A stretch of DNA of 64,000 bases from Climacium dendroides (lineage: Eukaryota > Streptophyta > Bryopsida > Hypnales > Climaciaceae). The translations under genes were made by a program, and so were the position numbers. The notes below the pieces were generated by a model. That model had not been told where the DNA came from, made no database searches, and saw nothing but the letters and a program-made list of their open reading frames with translations. The stretch is from the NCBI GenBank assembly GCA_950106755.1, contig OX467086.1, forward strand, positions 20,168,001 to 20,232,000, read 5' to 3'. Shown piece by piece: positions 1 to 11,600 of this stretch (the stretch's first letter is position 1; every line of letters starts with the position of its first letter).

Positions 1-275
1 AAATTCTTAAATCTAGCGATAATCTACAAGAAGAAAATACCAGCTAAGTGTCCCAGGGCTACTTCCTTGAAAATTTCTATAAGAAACATCAAAAGAACGC
101 ACATCATATACTCCTACAAATTTATACCAAGAACATCTGCCAAAACCACCGTCATAAACTGAATCTCTACATGTAGGTAAAAGTAATCGAAGGGGGAATA
201 AAGTACATACATATATGTCTCTGTTGCGGAACTGACTAGAAGAAGGTTAATACACTGCGCTATGTGACAAGAAAT

Positions 276-3200
276 CTAGATGAAATTCCATCGCCTCCGC
301 CCCTTTCGTTTCTTTGCTTTACCAATTGTTTCCTCTGGATCTGAATCCTCGAGAAGCCTAGTTTTCTTCTTGACACTCTTGATCTTTGCTCCTGCCGAAT
401 CATCAGAGTCATCAGACGACGAAACCTTCAATTCCAATTCGTCCTCAGATTCCTCGTCAGACCCCTCCAGTCGTGCATTGTCTTTTGCCCATTCCACCAC
501 CTAGTGAAACGAAACGAAAAAATCAGCAGAATCACAAACCAACTACGATCATCCTCAGAAACTTTCTGGCATTGGTCATAGGGTAGGAACCCTTTACCGT
601 GGTGTTCAATTCATATGACGTTTCAGTTATTAACATCAATTTTCTTCTGTTGGAGGAATTCACAGCATTGGCAATGTTCAAGTCGGGCGCCTTGAAACTT
701 AAGTACATACCAGTCTTAAGAGCTTCGCGCAATTAAAAGTCACAATTTGGCGCTTTGATCGAGCCAATACAACACATTTAAGGTAGAGTTGATTACGCAC
801 ACACCTCTTTCATCTTACCAGCTCGGATCCCAACTGTTTCACTATGACATAGTTGAATTTGTGATAAGTGTGCTACAACATGAAACGAGAAAGGAAATCT
901 CACCTTCTCTGCTTCTAGTGCAATTGCTTCCTCGTCTTCCATGGCTTTCAGAAGTTCAGTATCTCGATCTTTCATGTTGAATGTTCGCTTGTCTCCTGCG
1001 ACCATAGCTTTCCCTTCTCTGCTCTGTTTCTTCCCTTCCTTGGAAACAGCTGCAAGTAGCCTCTGGACATCTTCAACCATTGCTGCAGAATCCACTTCTT
1101 CTTCTTTGGATGTGTGTGATAAGCTTTTCTTGACAGCTTTCTTTGCATCTTTAGTGGTTTGGGAGGAGTGTGACTTCGAAGAAGAGCGAGGCACTGGTTC
1201 AGAACCTGGATTTTTAGAGCTCAATGCCTGTGTAGAAGGTCAAATGTTAATCCAAAAACATACAGTACGCCAGCAGGGGAAACTACAAGTATTAATTTCA
1301 AAATCCATCTATTAGACATTCAGCAGGGTTTTCAGTAAACCTAAGGTGTTCAAGAAATTTTAGACAACATTTAAAAGAGAATCTCCCTCACGATTTATTG
1401 CAAACTCTCCCAATGGTCATAGTGATCATACAAAGGCCTCCCTGTATAATCGATGTGACCATTGGGAGATCTCGCCGTGAATCATGACGACTATTCTACT
1501 TATGATGCTGTGAAAGAGTTCCAAAAACAGTTTGATTTACTGAATAACCTGTCATTCTACTAAAAATCATATCAACTTGAGATCAAAGTTTAGATGAGCA
1601 TACTCTCATAAGCTTGAAAGGTGATGTAGGGGCACACCACCCAGAAGACCCAACAGAAGAAGAGGAAATGGATATTCCAGCGGGGTAGTCAGAGCGAGAT
1701 GGAGACATCTGGGGAGACATTTTCGAACGAGACTTCAATGCTTGCAAGTGATCACTCAAACTGGGGGTGCTACTTTCAGTGCTCTCGGACTTTGAAGCTG
1801 ATTCTCCCTCTGGGATCTGCAAAGTGAAAAATAAATAAAAAATGATTCTAGTTAGATTTATGAATAAACAAACGAAACGCTTCTCGAATTAGCCCCTAAA
1901 TGGCCAGAAGGTCATGTGGGGGCTTCTCCAGGCACAAAACTTCACATAATGACAAATTCAGTCAATTCATCTACACAAAAATAAAAAAATGAAAAAAAGA
2001 AGTGAGATATGAAGCGTTTGAAAAATGCACCTTTCAAAAGTCAACAAATTTCGATTTTGCTTAAATCTATCAGGTTTTGTTCAATTATGATGGTTTATCA
2101 TTCTGAAAATGTCTAATGCATATTTACATATCTGCTATTCAGAGTAATCTAATCTTAGATTCACCTTGTCCTTCAAAGTCAAGAAAAATGAAAAATTACT
2201 TTGAACTTCAATGGAAAAAAATTTGATGTCCTAAATTCTGAATGACAAGATGAATCCAAAATGTCCTCCATTGAAGCAATGGAAAAAAAAGTCAAGAATC
2301 AAGTCAATCGATAAAAATTTGAAATATTTGACTTCATGTTGGTATATTCTATAATTTCCAAAAAGAGATTTTGTAAAATATGAAGAAAAAAGAGGTGAAA
2401 ACGACCTTCAAATATGAGAAAAAGTGTATGCGATTTTTGGTTTAAAGGCTACCTTAGAGGGTGCTGAAGGACCCTTAAGTGCTTGTAATCTGGCAATCAA
2501 CTCAGCATCCAAACTGTCGCCACCATCACTCTCAACAGAAGTCGACCTCGCAATACTCCCTTTGCTGGACTGTTTGGGGCTTGCAGACACATCCCCATGA
2601 GGTTTTGATTTCCCAGTTGTTTCCTTCTCCTTCGCTTTAGGTCTTGGAGCTTTCAAGCTTGCAAACCGAGCTTCAAGATCAGGATCGATTCCATCCTTGC
2701 CTACCTCGTGGAGGTCTTCTAAGGGAGGCGCCCGCATCCCATTAGTGCTCTGGTGGGTGTTCACAGACAACTTCAAAATACTGTCATCGTTGATTTGTGC
2801 CAACAAATCGTCCACATCCTTCTCGTCTCCTTGATCTAAATAAAACTTGTCCATGATGGATCTCAAGGCTTCACTGCCTTCTCTCCCCAAGAGTTTGACC
2901 AGTGGATGATGCAGCACCCGAGCTTCTCTAAAATTTTCTGAAATCCTGAAGGATATAAATCAACATCAGAATCATGCACTAACATAACATTTTAGAGTAG
3001 TAAATAGATTGCACCCTTTCCACTGCAGTTTGAGAAAGAATCAAGAGTCAGATTTGGAGCAAGATTTGGAGACCTTTTGAAGCAATTTATTCCATGCAAT
3101 AATTGTCAGCTGAGTCCACACGCAAACAAGCAGCCTAAGGACTGGATGAAAGGATATAACTAATTCAAATGCCGTAGGAGAGACGAATTATTTCCAAGCT

Positions 3201-3882
3201 AATCTGATAATTTCTAAGTATTTCATCATAGGTTAAAATATGCATTAAAAAATAAGTACCTTCACGTAAAAATGTTGTAAATATAATGATGATGCGATTA
3301 GGTTGTTGCCGACGGGTCTAAGTTTTGATTTTTCAACAATTCCTCTTAAAGGCTGTAAGATTCCAAAAGTTCTCAAATTTCTATTCTAGAATTAATTATT
3401 GACGACCGCGGGTTACTGCTGCCACACATGCCTTTGCAAACATAACATAAGCTCAAGATTGTGCACAAAAGGAACTTGGATTCCTTTTCTTTCCTCACTG
3501 TTTATTGTTAATTGAGTCCAAGGATGTTCGGTTAGCTTTTCAAGAATAATATACCAGAAAAACATTAAAAAAACAAAAATTGTCACAAATTGCCACAAAT
3601 TATAAACTATTGCAATCTATTGCAATAAAACAGGGTTTGGGAAGCACTGAACGGAATTATGGCCAAGAATGAGCAGTAATTTCTTGAGAGTTCGAGGAGA
3701 AGGCCAATACGAGAAAACGTACCTTGACCAACAGGCTTGGATCCCTGAAAGCTCACATGAGAAAGAGAAGAAGTGTGCTTCACCAAGACAAAGCGTTGTT
3801 GAGCCTCAACAATTCAGCTCGATCTTCACTACTTTTTTGCACCTGTCGGAGTTCGCATGCATCTCCACTCTGCCATTGGCAT
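276..3882 (-). CDS. MIM1-motif protein, ANCHR-like, 428 aa, five exons
   Basis: Exons (minus) are 3882-3843, 2937-2453, 1816-1604, 1227-904 and 500-276. All have GT/AG borders and matching phases, giving 429 codons with the stop. The first exon has only 13 codons plus one base. Three repeats fit the MIM1 consensus (acidic-x-x-L-x-x-R-L-x-x-L-K): DPDLEARFASLK at about residues 98-109, DAELIARLQALK at 157-168 and SLSDHLQALKSR at 194-205. MIM1 motifs bind MIT domains of VPS4 and related ESCRT factors, and tandem ones occur in the abscission regulator ANCHR. No FYVE zinc finger is visible. The rest is Ser/Lys-rich and probably disordered, with a charged helical stretch at about 320-365 and an acidic-then-basic tail ending KKRKGRRRW, which could be a nuclear signal. 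Seen: gene model and motifs. Inferred: a role in ESCRT or cytokinesis. I do not recognise a characterised orthologue. Confidence 0.8.
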
Positions 3883-4500
3883 GAATTAGCTCCACTTCGG
3901 AAAAAGAAACAACCAAAATAGGAATCGAACTAACAACAGCAAAATACGCCTACAAGATTTCCTTCCTCAATTTAGGTTGCGGTAGAAACTGCTGCTGTGA
4001 ATTACCGTCCGAATTCGCAGCAATTTTAGGGCAACGAAAGAAAGTAGCTAAAATCCAGATCCACCTTACTTGATCAAACACCCCTTGCAATTCATAATCC
4101 TTTTGAAACCGATCTAACATAAAGCAGCAAGTAAGAGAGCTCTCTTCCGTCGATCCAAACAATTTACAAAACAAGCTCAATCCGATTTTCTGAGTACATG
4201 AGACTACCGACCATGAACATGAAAGATTGGAAACAACAAAGCGCACCTAAAACTGCGATTGAACCCTAAATTGGCTGACGATGAGCTTGCATCGATAATT
4301 CCTGGAAAGGAAGCAAAATTGGAGACACTGAGGTGCCGACACTACTGGAAGAGAGCTGTTAACGAAGAGTACCGGGACCTTCTGTAATATCACATCCTCG
4401 GGGACTATTCGGTTGTTTCCGTTGGACTTCCGTCTCTTTCCGTCTCTTTCCGTCTCTTTCCGTCTCTGTACCGACATCCGTTGAATTAAACTCAATGTGT
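3883..4500 (-). promoter_or_regulatory. 5' UTR and promoter region of the MIM1-motif gene
   Basis: A good donor (CAA|GTAAGG, near 4070) and an AG acceptor just upstream of the ATG (near 3893) suggest a 5' UTR intron. An alternative reading of 4246-4070 as a coding exon did not join in frame. A telo-box-like AACCCTAA lies near 4262, and a 10-bp tandem repeat at 4431-4468 is further upstream. No TATA box was assigned. Confidence 0.4.
4431..4468. repeat. 10-bp tandem repeat, about 3.8 units
   Basis: The unit cgtctctttc repeats at 4431, 4441, 4451 and, altered at its end, at 4461. It lies upstream of the MIM1-motif gene and is a CT-rich tract, purine-rich on the transcribed sense, of a kind common in plant core promoters and 5' UTRs. 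Confidence 0.9.
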
Positions 4501-5085
4501 TCATTTTAGAACAAGAATCTAGGAGAGTACATGATCTCTTATCACTGAATCTCTTATCATTCTTAGGGTTGAAATGACCACGGAGAGTTCATTTGAACTG
4601 AATGAGGTGCGTGTATCTGAAGCCTGAGCCTCCCAGAGGTCAAAATTTGGCCTCTCCATTTCGAAAAACATTCTTGTTTGACTACTATAATCTTTTTTGA
4701 ATAGTACGGTCAAAGGACGTGTTCTTTTTTTCACACCTCCGGGTCTCTTTTGACTACCAATCAGTACGGTTGAATTATGTGAATCTCTTTTTAAGAGAAA
4801 GCTTGAGCAAAATGAAGTCGAAAAGGTATGGATTTCACTGAATTTGCTTTGGGCACTCAAGGGTTAATTCCTAAAAGTGTTCAATGTTTTCAAGCCCAAA
4901 ATAGCTTTCAAGTACTTAAATCCAAAGCAAGGCTAAATTTTTTCCTAGATTTATTCATTAACAAATCCAACCATAGAATCCTTTAGTTGACTTGATAGAG
5001 TATACCCTCTTAAAACTTCAAAATAAGAAACCTAACCAATTTTAAGATTGAGTCACTTGAATTTCAAAAACAAGTATATTCAACT
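4501..5085. other. AT-rich spacer, nothing recognised
   Basis: Short open frames here have no recognisable domain. The stretch lies between the 5' end of the MIM1-motif gene and dispersed repeat R1. Confidence 0.5.
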
Positions 5086-5088
5086 CTT

Positions 5089-6700
5089 TCTAAATGGTTA
5101 GATTTCATCTTTCAAATTTGATACACAAATATGAGTAGATCCTACAACTTGCAACTCTCCATAATATGTTGAAGAAATTAGTTGAAAATTATACTACTAA
5201 AATCATAACTCCCTTTGTAATATCACAAATGTTATCATTAATACTAGGGGCTCGTGCTTGCTATGCTACGCATTCATTATATCATATATTAGTAAAATTT
5301 TGATATATTTGAATATAATGTTTGATAATTATTTCAATAAGCCTTCAAAATAATTATTTTAAATATTTTATAAAAATATTTTCAATCATGCATACATAGA
5401 AATCGTGTTTTTAGACAATGTGATATTACAGAAATAGAGTAGGAATTGCAATCACTTCTGTAATATAACTTTTTACAAAAGGTGATATTATGAAAATAAT
5501 ATTGTTGTTGCAATTGAGGTGATATTAAAGAGGATCCATAGGATGATATTATAGAGGTAGCAAAATCCATTGCTTCTCTTGACTTTACATTTTCTTTGCA
5601 CTTCTATGATTTTGTGCTTTTGTGAGCTTTGAGCTTTCATGATTTCAATTTTCTATTGCTACTACCAAATGATTTTAAGAAATTTATTCAATTGAAGTGA
5701 TTTTGAATTTCACAACAATTAAGTTGTTCACAAAGTTTTTGAGATTTATAAGTTTTTCTTTTCAATTCTTCAATTTGGGTTGCCAATTTTTTGTAACAAT
5801 GGAGTCAAATTTCTAATGCATTCTAATGTATGTGTATCTTTTATAGTATTTACCATTGCATATGTTTCATTCATCATTCAATAAATTTCTATTGTACATT
5901 TCAATATATGCTTACTTATAAAACAAATTATATGAAGATTTTAGTCATTTTTATTTGACGATTTATTGAAATTTTTGTTCTGCATTCTATCTAATACATT
6001 AAAATTCTTATAAAATTCTAATGATGAATGCATAGCATAGCAAGCACCAACCGCTAGTATATATTAAAAAATTAAAACAAAAAATATTTCATATTCATGC
6101 TTGAAAAGAATAAGTAGAAAGAATTAAAGTATGATTAAAAATATGAAATTGTTAAAAGATTAGTTATAGAATTGAAAAATGTCAACACAGATGGTTGTAA
6201 TATAGTAATAAACAATTTAAATCCAATTTTTAATTTTTTTTTCAAGCAAGTTTATTTTAGAGTAGAGATTCTATAATTACATGCAAACCAAAACTCCTAA
6301 TAACTTTCATTTCATTAATCAAAATGATTCAAAGCTTTCCACATATATATAAATCTAGAAAACCAATTTTGAATTTTTATTTTTTTAAAAGTGAGTTTTG
6401 AGTTAGATCATCATTATAACATCCACACAGAATACACTGAAGCAATATTGTAAAGGTTATGCACCATTTATCTTCTAATAATCAAGAATGTCCTCCATTG
6501 ATTTGGTTCACAATGTTGCATCAACGTGTTGTTGTGGGGCTGCTCTGATTTTCTTTTAGTAGCCCAAGTTGCTAGCCAAGCAATGAAAATTACTAATATC
6601 ATGCAATAACTTTTTAACCATGTAGTCAAAAGTTATGAAATTTTTTGTGCTTTAGCTACTCCTTGGGCATACATTGTGTGAAAATTTCAAGGAAGAGAAA
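5089..6700 (+). repeat. Dispersed repeat R1, copy A, split by a Helitron
   Basis: Sequence on both sides of the Helitron at 5189-6057 aligns by eye with the minus strand of 28650-29290. The left part (5089-5185) shares the block around catcctacaacttgc/ctccataatatg. The right part (6058-6410 and 6558-6700) shares the blocks around tttcatattcatgcttgaaa and aagttgctagccaagcaatg. About 140 bp near 6415-6555 is absent from copy B. No coding capacity or termini were identified, so the class is unknown. Confidence 0.65.
5189..6057 (+). mobile_element. Non-autonomous Helitron, copy 1 (869 bp)
   Basis: It starts TTATACTACTAAAATCATAA (the other copies start TC) and ends CCGCTAG, followed by T. The family signature is present: a block starting ACTAGGGGCTCGTGCTTGCT at 5243, and its imperfect inverse in the last 35 bp. 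There is no target duplication. Flanks are A on the left and T on the right, and the uninterrupted R1 copy at 28650-29290 shows the same junction without the insert. It has no coding capacity, so it would depend on a Rep/helicase supplied elsewhere. Confidence 0.85.
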
Positions 6701-8545
6701 TAGAAATTTCACTATGTAGCCAAAAAACAGTGTTTGGATCTTTAGAGGTTAAAAAGGGTCCAAAGCATTGTGTCATGCATCTAATGATGCATTTGTCGTA
6801 GAGGAAATAATTAATGTTGGAAAAATAGCTCACATAAGAAGGTAACACTCGATGAAGAGAGCATTTTATTCTAGGAATTTCAATAAGTAAGTGATTCCCT
6901 AACATAAAGCAACAATAGAAAACTTCAAATCAATGTGAATTTGGCAATGGATGAATATGGAAAAAATCCTTATAATCTACACAAAACCATTGTTCTACCA
7001 CAAAATAGTCCCCAAAGTGTATTGGAAATCTTTTGGTAGTGCTTTCTATATGTGCATCTATTTGTGTACCTAAAATTAGGTCAAAGCTCTCATCTTGAAA
7101 GCCCATACATTTAAGGCAAGAATTTGTAGTGGCCACTTTTGCTTAGCCTTGAAAAGACAAGACCTATCACCAAGGTAGTTAACTAAAAACTATTGGATTT
7201 TTGGATGAATAGGTCGGCATTCTCTATTTCTAAAGTTTTCTTGAAAGTCATTCATCAAATACTCTTTTAATCCTCGAGGCCTTTATTAAATTAAGAAGTG
7301 CAATTAGGTGAAATCGCTTTATTTAGTTCAAAACTTCATTTCTATTTTACCATAGCTTCCTAGTAGCTTAGTCCAAATATAAACAATTAAAAAGATGCCA
7401 TACTTATATCTAAAGCCAATAGATGATGATGTTACTTCATGCCCAAAGATGATGGCTCATGTTGTTACTGGTAGAGAAGTGCACTAGTTAAAGATTGTAG
7501 GAAACTAATGAAACAATATGATTGGAGGAAATTTTGTTCTTCAACAAAATTTGGTTCATAAAATGGCCAAGACTTATCGTGTAGAGAACTTCAGTTACGG
7601 GTGAAAATATGACTTGGCTATCTATGTGTCAAGATTTTCTGTAGGGGGAGTTCTCTTGAGGCAAACTTTCATTGGTGGCCTCAACCCCTAAACAGGAAAC
7701 TCATCCCCAAGAAGAACTCCAACTTCATTTATTGTCTTTTCATCATGGCATATTTCACATATGTAATTGAGGGATTCTTTTATTTCAAATAGCATTAGCT
7801 AACTCTTTGCCTCTATTTCTTTCACATTGTAAAATTCTCCTCTTAATGAAGTTGTCTAGGGGACTTCAATCTGTGAAGTTGTCCAAAAGACTTTTCCACT
7901 TGGTCTTTACACTACAACCAGTCAAGACTTTTATGGGATTATTTTAATGTCTTTTCATCTTTCCAAACATCCCACCAATTTGTCTTGGCCAAAACTTCTT
8001 GACTAACTAGTACAATTCTCTACCATAGTGCAAAGCATCCCTTAACAAAAGATGAAAGTAAGAATATTATATCTTCTTAGCACTTTAGGCACCTCTCTAC
8101 CTAATAATTAATTAAAATATAAAAAATAATTAGGCAATCCAAAAAATATATATTAAAATTAGATCAATTTTAAATATAATTAAAATAAAATCAGGCATTC
8201 ATCCAAGTTGTTCTTACAATTTTGGGACAGTTACTACTATTTAAGTAAATGCTATAAGGTGGATGCATTTACCTAAACCCTTGTCTTGACCTTCAAACCC
8301 TAAACTCTATACCTTGTGTATCAAGGTTTTGTTAAATGTTAGGTTTTATTGTGTATAAAAGATATGTTATATTTGTAAAAGATTGGCTTATAAAATGGTC
8401 AAAATGGTTAGGCAAAAAACTTTGCAATGTATGTTTACAATTATTGACAAAGAGAAGATGCAAGATTATATGGAAGGAGTTGAATTTCTATGAATTAAGT
8501 AATCCTTATATATATTTATTTGGTGGGCAAACTAGGTCAATACAC
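6701..8545. other. Spacer, nothing recognised
   Basis: AT-rich sequence with only short open frames and no recognisable domains, TIRs or tandem repeats. Confidence 0.5.
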
Positions 8546-8724
8546 AGAAGAAATTTGTGTTATTCTAGCTAATGTTTTTTTTTATTAAATTTAGCATAAT
8601 TGTATTGGAAATAACGTAGTTTTAGCATTGTTTTAGTCATAGTTTATAAATCTACATTATTTCCAACACAATTGTGTTAAATTTAACAAAAAATCAACTA
8701 GAATAATACAAATTTCTTTTAGTG
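8546..8724. mobile_element. Foldback/hairpin MITE-like element
   Basis: The two halves are imperfect reverse complements. The left arm begins agaagaaatttgtgttattc and the right arm ends aataatacaaatttctttt. Arms are about 75 bp around a loop near 8620-8650. There are no coding frames. The shape is typical of MITEs or captured inverted repeats; superfamily is unclear because no target duplication could be fixed. Confidence 0.7.
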
Positions 8725-8754
8725 ATAGTTTTCCAAAAAAATTTAAAGTGATAT

Positions 8755-8845
8755 AGTCAACGATCAACTTTAAGGATGAAGTGATTGCATGAGCCATCAA
8801 CTTGGAGTATAAAGTGATTGGTTAGTTTGGAATATGAAGTAATAT
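8755..8845. repeat. Unit related to the 11.1-11.6 kb tandem array
   Basis: This segment carries the phrase gagccatcaacttggagtat followed by aaagtgattggttagtttgg, nearly the same as units at 11115-11590. It lies just outside the left end of the TIR element at 8853, and the array lies just outside the right end. This fits one array split by the insertion. Confidence 0.6.
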
Positions 8846-9190
8846 AAGTACACTAAATAATATATTTAGTATTGGATTATATTTAGTGTAATTACCATCC
8901 TACTCCACACAACACTAAATCTCAACTTTGGAGGAATTAGTGTAGTATTGAACTTGATTGTGCCGCCTCCATCTTCTGTCATCTCCTTCCCTGGCCTTCT
9001 CTACTTTTGGTGGCGACAGCTCCCATTTTTGGTTTTCAGGGTTTGTGTGTTGTGAGCAAAGTTGCTACTCGTGGATGCCACGCTTGAAGGGATTATTTGA
9101 GCTTCTCAAAATTCACAACTCTTGCAAGAGACGATTGTAGCAATCCGTGCCCTTGCCTTTGCAGTTCAGCATTTCAGCTCATTCCGGTAA

Positions 9191-9289
9191 TCTCCAGATT
9201 GAACTTGTAATCTCTAGATTGAACTTGTAATCTCCAAATTGAACTTCTAATCTCCAAATTGAACTTCTAATCTTCATATTGAACTTCTG
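9191..9289 (+). repeat. 20-bp tandem repeat, five units
   Basis: Five head-to-tail copies of tctccagattgaacttgtaa with small changes, starting at 9191, 9211, 9231, 9251 and 9271. A related phrase continues to about 9350. Within the TIR element at 8853-11109. Confidence 0.9.
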
Positions 9290-9517
9290 TTCAGATTGAA
9301 GGGTTCAATTTGAATGTAAGTTGATCGCAGATTGAACCCTGCAATCTGAATACACTATGATCAGTTTGTATTTGGATTGAACTTCCGAATTATTGGGGGG
9401 TATACTCGTCAGGAAATTTAGATTTGAATTCTCTCACTGCTCCTGCCTTGTATCAGATTTGAATTCTTCCACCATTTGTAGTTTCCCCTTTCTGCCCTCC
9501 GTCGACATTTTTTTTTA

Positions 9518-9926
9518 TTGATCTCCTCTTTGGCAATCCAGGGACTCACCATGGCTAACCCACCACCAAGAAATTCCACACCTCGACGCTTACAACAAGT
9601 TTCCACTGTTGTTGTTCGCAAGCATATCATCACTTGGATGGTTCAAGATGAAGTTGTGCATGGCATCCACGGGCTCTACATGCGCACAATTTTTGCATTT
9701 CCAAAGCATTTCCGTGGTCAAAAGAGTGTCAACCTTGTTCGAGCTTCTCGTTGATGGGCTCAACGTCAACAATTTTGCAATGAAGGAGAAGCAAATATCA
9801 CATCTCCACCAATTACATGCACTAGGAACCAAGTGGGAGGGCGTAAACAACTTCATACAAAGGCAAGTCCAAGTCATGGTGCCAAACAATCTGAATGGGT
9901 ACTTTGAATCTAACCTAAACTCCTAG
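9518..9926 (+). pseudogene. Decayed open frame inside the TIR element, unidentified
   Basis: Two overlapping open frames (9551-9754 and 9609-9926) together look like one coding region broken by a frameshift. The first starts MANPPPRNSTPRRLQ; the second holds a plausible amphipathic stretch (LFELLVDGLNVNNFAMKEKQ). No transposase or other domain was recognised. Chance open sequence remains possible. Confidence 0.3.
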
Positions 9927-10015
9927 ATGCATTTGACCAATTTAGAAAAGTTGGAGTGAAATTCTCATCCAAATTGCTCATTGAGTTGACTTTGTCCATC
10001 TTGTTGGATCCTAAC

Positions 10016-10579
10016 CACGGGGGGTGCACTACAAAGGAAGTTCATGGGTGAGGAGCGACCAAACCCTAACTACCCATTTCTACTTTTCCTAATTACTTTC
10101 TAATAAACTATAATTTCAATCTACAACTTTGAGCTTTGTTTAACAATGTCTATAGGTTTCTATTGCCAAAAATTTCAATCCTAAATAACATGTGATATAT
10201 TGTCTAGAAAGGATTGAAAAATGAACTAAAATGGCATGTTTTTCAACTAAAATATTTATAGAGATCACATGAAGATGACTATTGTATCAATATTCAGCCA
10301 AAATAAACTTTTAGTAGAAAGCTATTTTATAGAATTTTTTTTCTTATATAATATAGAGGTGTGAAAGTTATTTTTAGCTTTATAGTGTATCTTTTTTCTT
10401 CTAAAATTTGTAACTAATTGTTATTAATTGTTATTAAAAGTTCAAAACATGAACTTTCAAAGTAGGAAAATCTATTCATATTTTTCTTTTAAAAAAATAA
10501 ATAAATTTAGGATATGATATAGGGGGGCCAAAATTTGGTTGCTCCTCACTCATGAACTTCCTTTGTAGTGCACCCCCCG
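10016..10579. mobile_element. Mutator-like MITE, copy A (about 564 bp)
   Basis: The ends are near-perfect inverted repeats of about 45 bp starting CGGGGGGTGCACTACAAAGG. The 10-bp direct repeat GGATCCTAAC flanks it at 10006-10015 and 10580-10589. TSDs of 9-11 bp are characteristic of Mutator-like elements. There is no coding capacity. The interior aligns throughout with copy B at 51411-51964. Confidence 0.85.
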
Positions 10580-11109
10580 GGATCCTAACTCTCCATATAC
10601 AATCCAATCTCGTGATCCCAAGGACAATGTCCTACTCACGTCAAAGTTGATCCCAAGTCGGGTTCAACAATTTATGCATGTGCACAACATTGTGTTGTTG
10701 TCACAACGGGGACACTTGACTTGTAGTCCCGAGAAGGAACTGCAAATCGAAATGGCAACAACTTATCATCTAGGTGTACTGCAACGGCTTATCATCTGTA
10801 TTTTTTTCTTATATCTAAATATTAATGTCTTTTTCCTTATTAGATGTTCAAAGACTTCTTTCATTACAAACGTTTTCCATGTTTTCTATTCCTTCCATCA
10901 TATTCCTTGTCTTCTATCTTTTCCTTTGCAAGTTCATTTTTTTAATGTATTTTAACACTAAATGTAAACCTTTTCAGATTTCAGATTTACCATAGAGTAC
11001 ATTTTGTGTTAGAAATTAGATTTAATGTGACTTACTTTAGTAGGGTTAATGATATTTAGTGTCATGGTTCATAAATAGTGTTGCTAACACTAAATATACT
11101 ATTTAGTGT

Positions 11110-11600
11110 AGTCTATTGACTAGGATGCATGAGCCGTTAACTTTAAGTATAAAGTAACTGGTTAGTTTGGAGTAAAGTTTGGAACATTGATAATCCGTTG
11201 ACTTTAGGACTTGATGAAATGGCTGCACAAGCCATCAACTTGGAGTATAAAGTAACTGATTAGATTGAGGTATGAAGTAACATTAGTAGTCTGTTGACTT
11301 TAGGGATGCATGAGCCATCAACTTGGAGTATAATGTGACTCGTTAGTTTGGACTATGAAGTAACATCAAAAGTTGACTTTGGAGGTGAAGTGACAATTTC
11401 AACAATCAATTTGGAATATAAAGTGATAGCAACTATCAACTATAACATCAAAAGTTGACTTTGGAAGTGAAGTGACAACTTCAATCAATTTGGAATATGA
11501 AGTGACAGCAACTATCCATCAACTATGGAATGAAGTGACAACCTCACCATTGACACCAACTTTGAGAATGAAGTGATGCCATCTACTTTGGGTATAAAGT
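11110..11600 (+). repeat. Irregular tandem array
   Basis: Repeated phrases alternate: catcaacttggagtataaag, ggttagtttggagtatgaag, taacatcaaaagttgacttt and related forms. Spacing is irregular. There is no open frame across the array. A single related unit lies at 8755-8845. Confidence 0.75.

Larger units (their letters stand above)
8853..11109. mobile_element. TIR-bounded element, possibly CACTA-like, with nested MITE
   Basis: The left end CACTAAATAATATATTTAG and the right end, read inverted, CACTAAATAGTATATTTAG are near-perfect inverted repeats about 2.26 kb apart. Both begin CACTA, but the 3-bp flanks (gta and tag) do not match cleanly, so the superfamily is uncertain. Repeat units outside both ends look like one array split by insertion. 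The interior holds a 20-bp tandem repeat, a decayed open region at 9518-9926 and the Mutator-like MITE at 10016-10579. Confidence 0.5.

Noticed and set aside
3950..4246. A first coding exon ending KDYELQGVFDQ for the MIM1-motif gene
   Set aside because: Joining it to downstream exons breaks the frame. It is better read as 5' UTR with a donor at about 4070.
5243..6057. Interpreting the four 0.85 kb repeats as TIR transposons bounded by ACTAG...CTAGT
   Set aside because: All four copies share a further 54 bp left of ACTAG, and two empty sites place the 5' boundary at TC(A)TACTACT with no target duplication.
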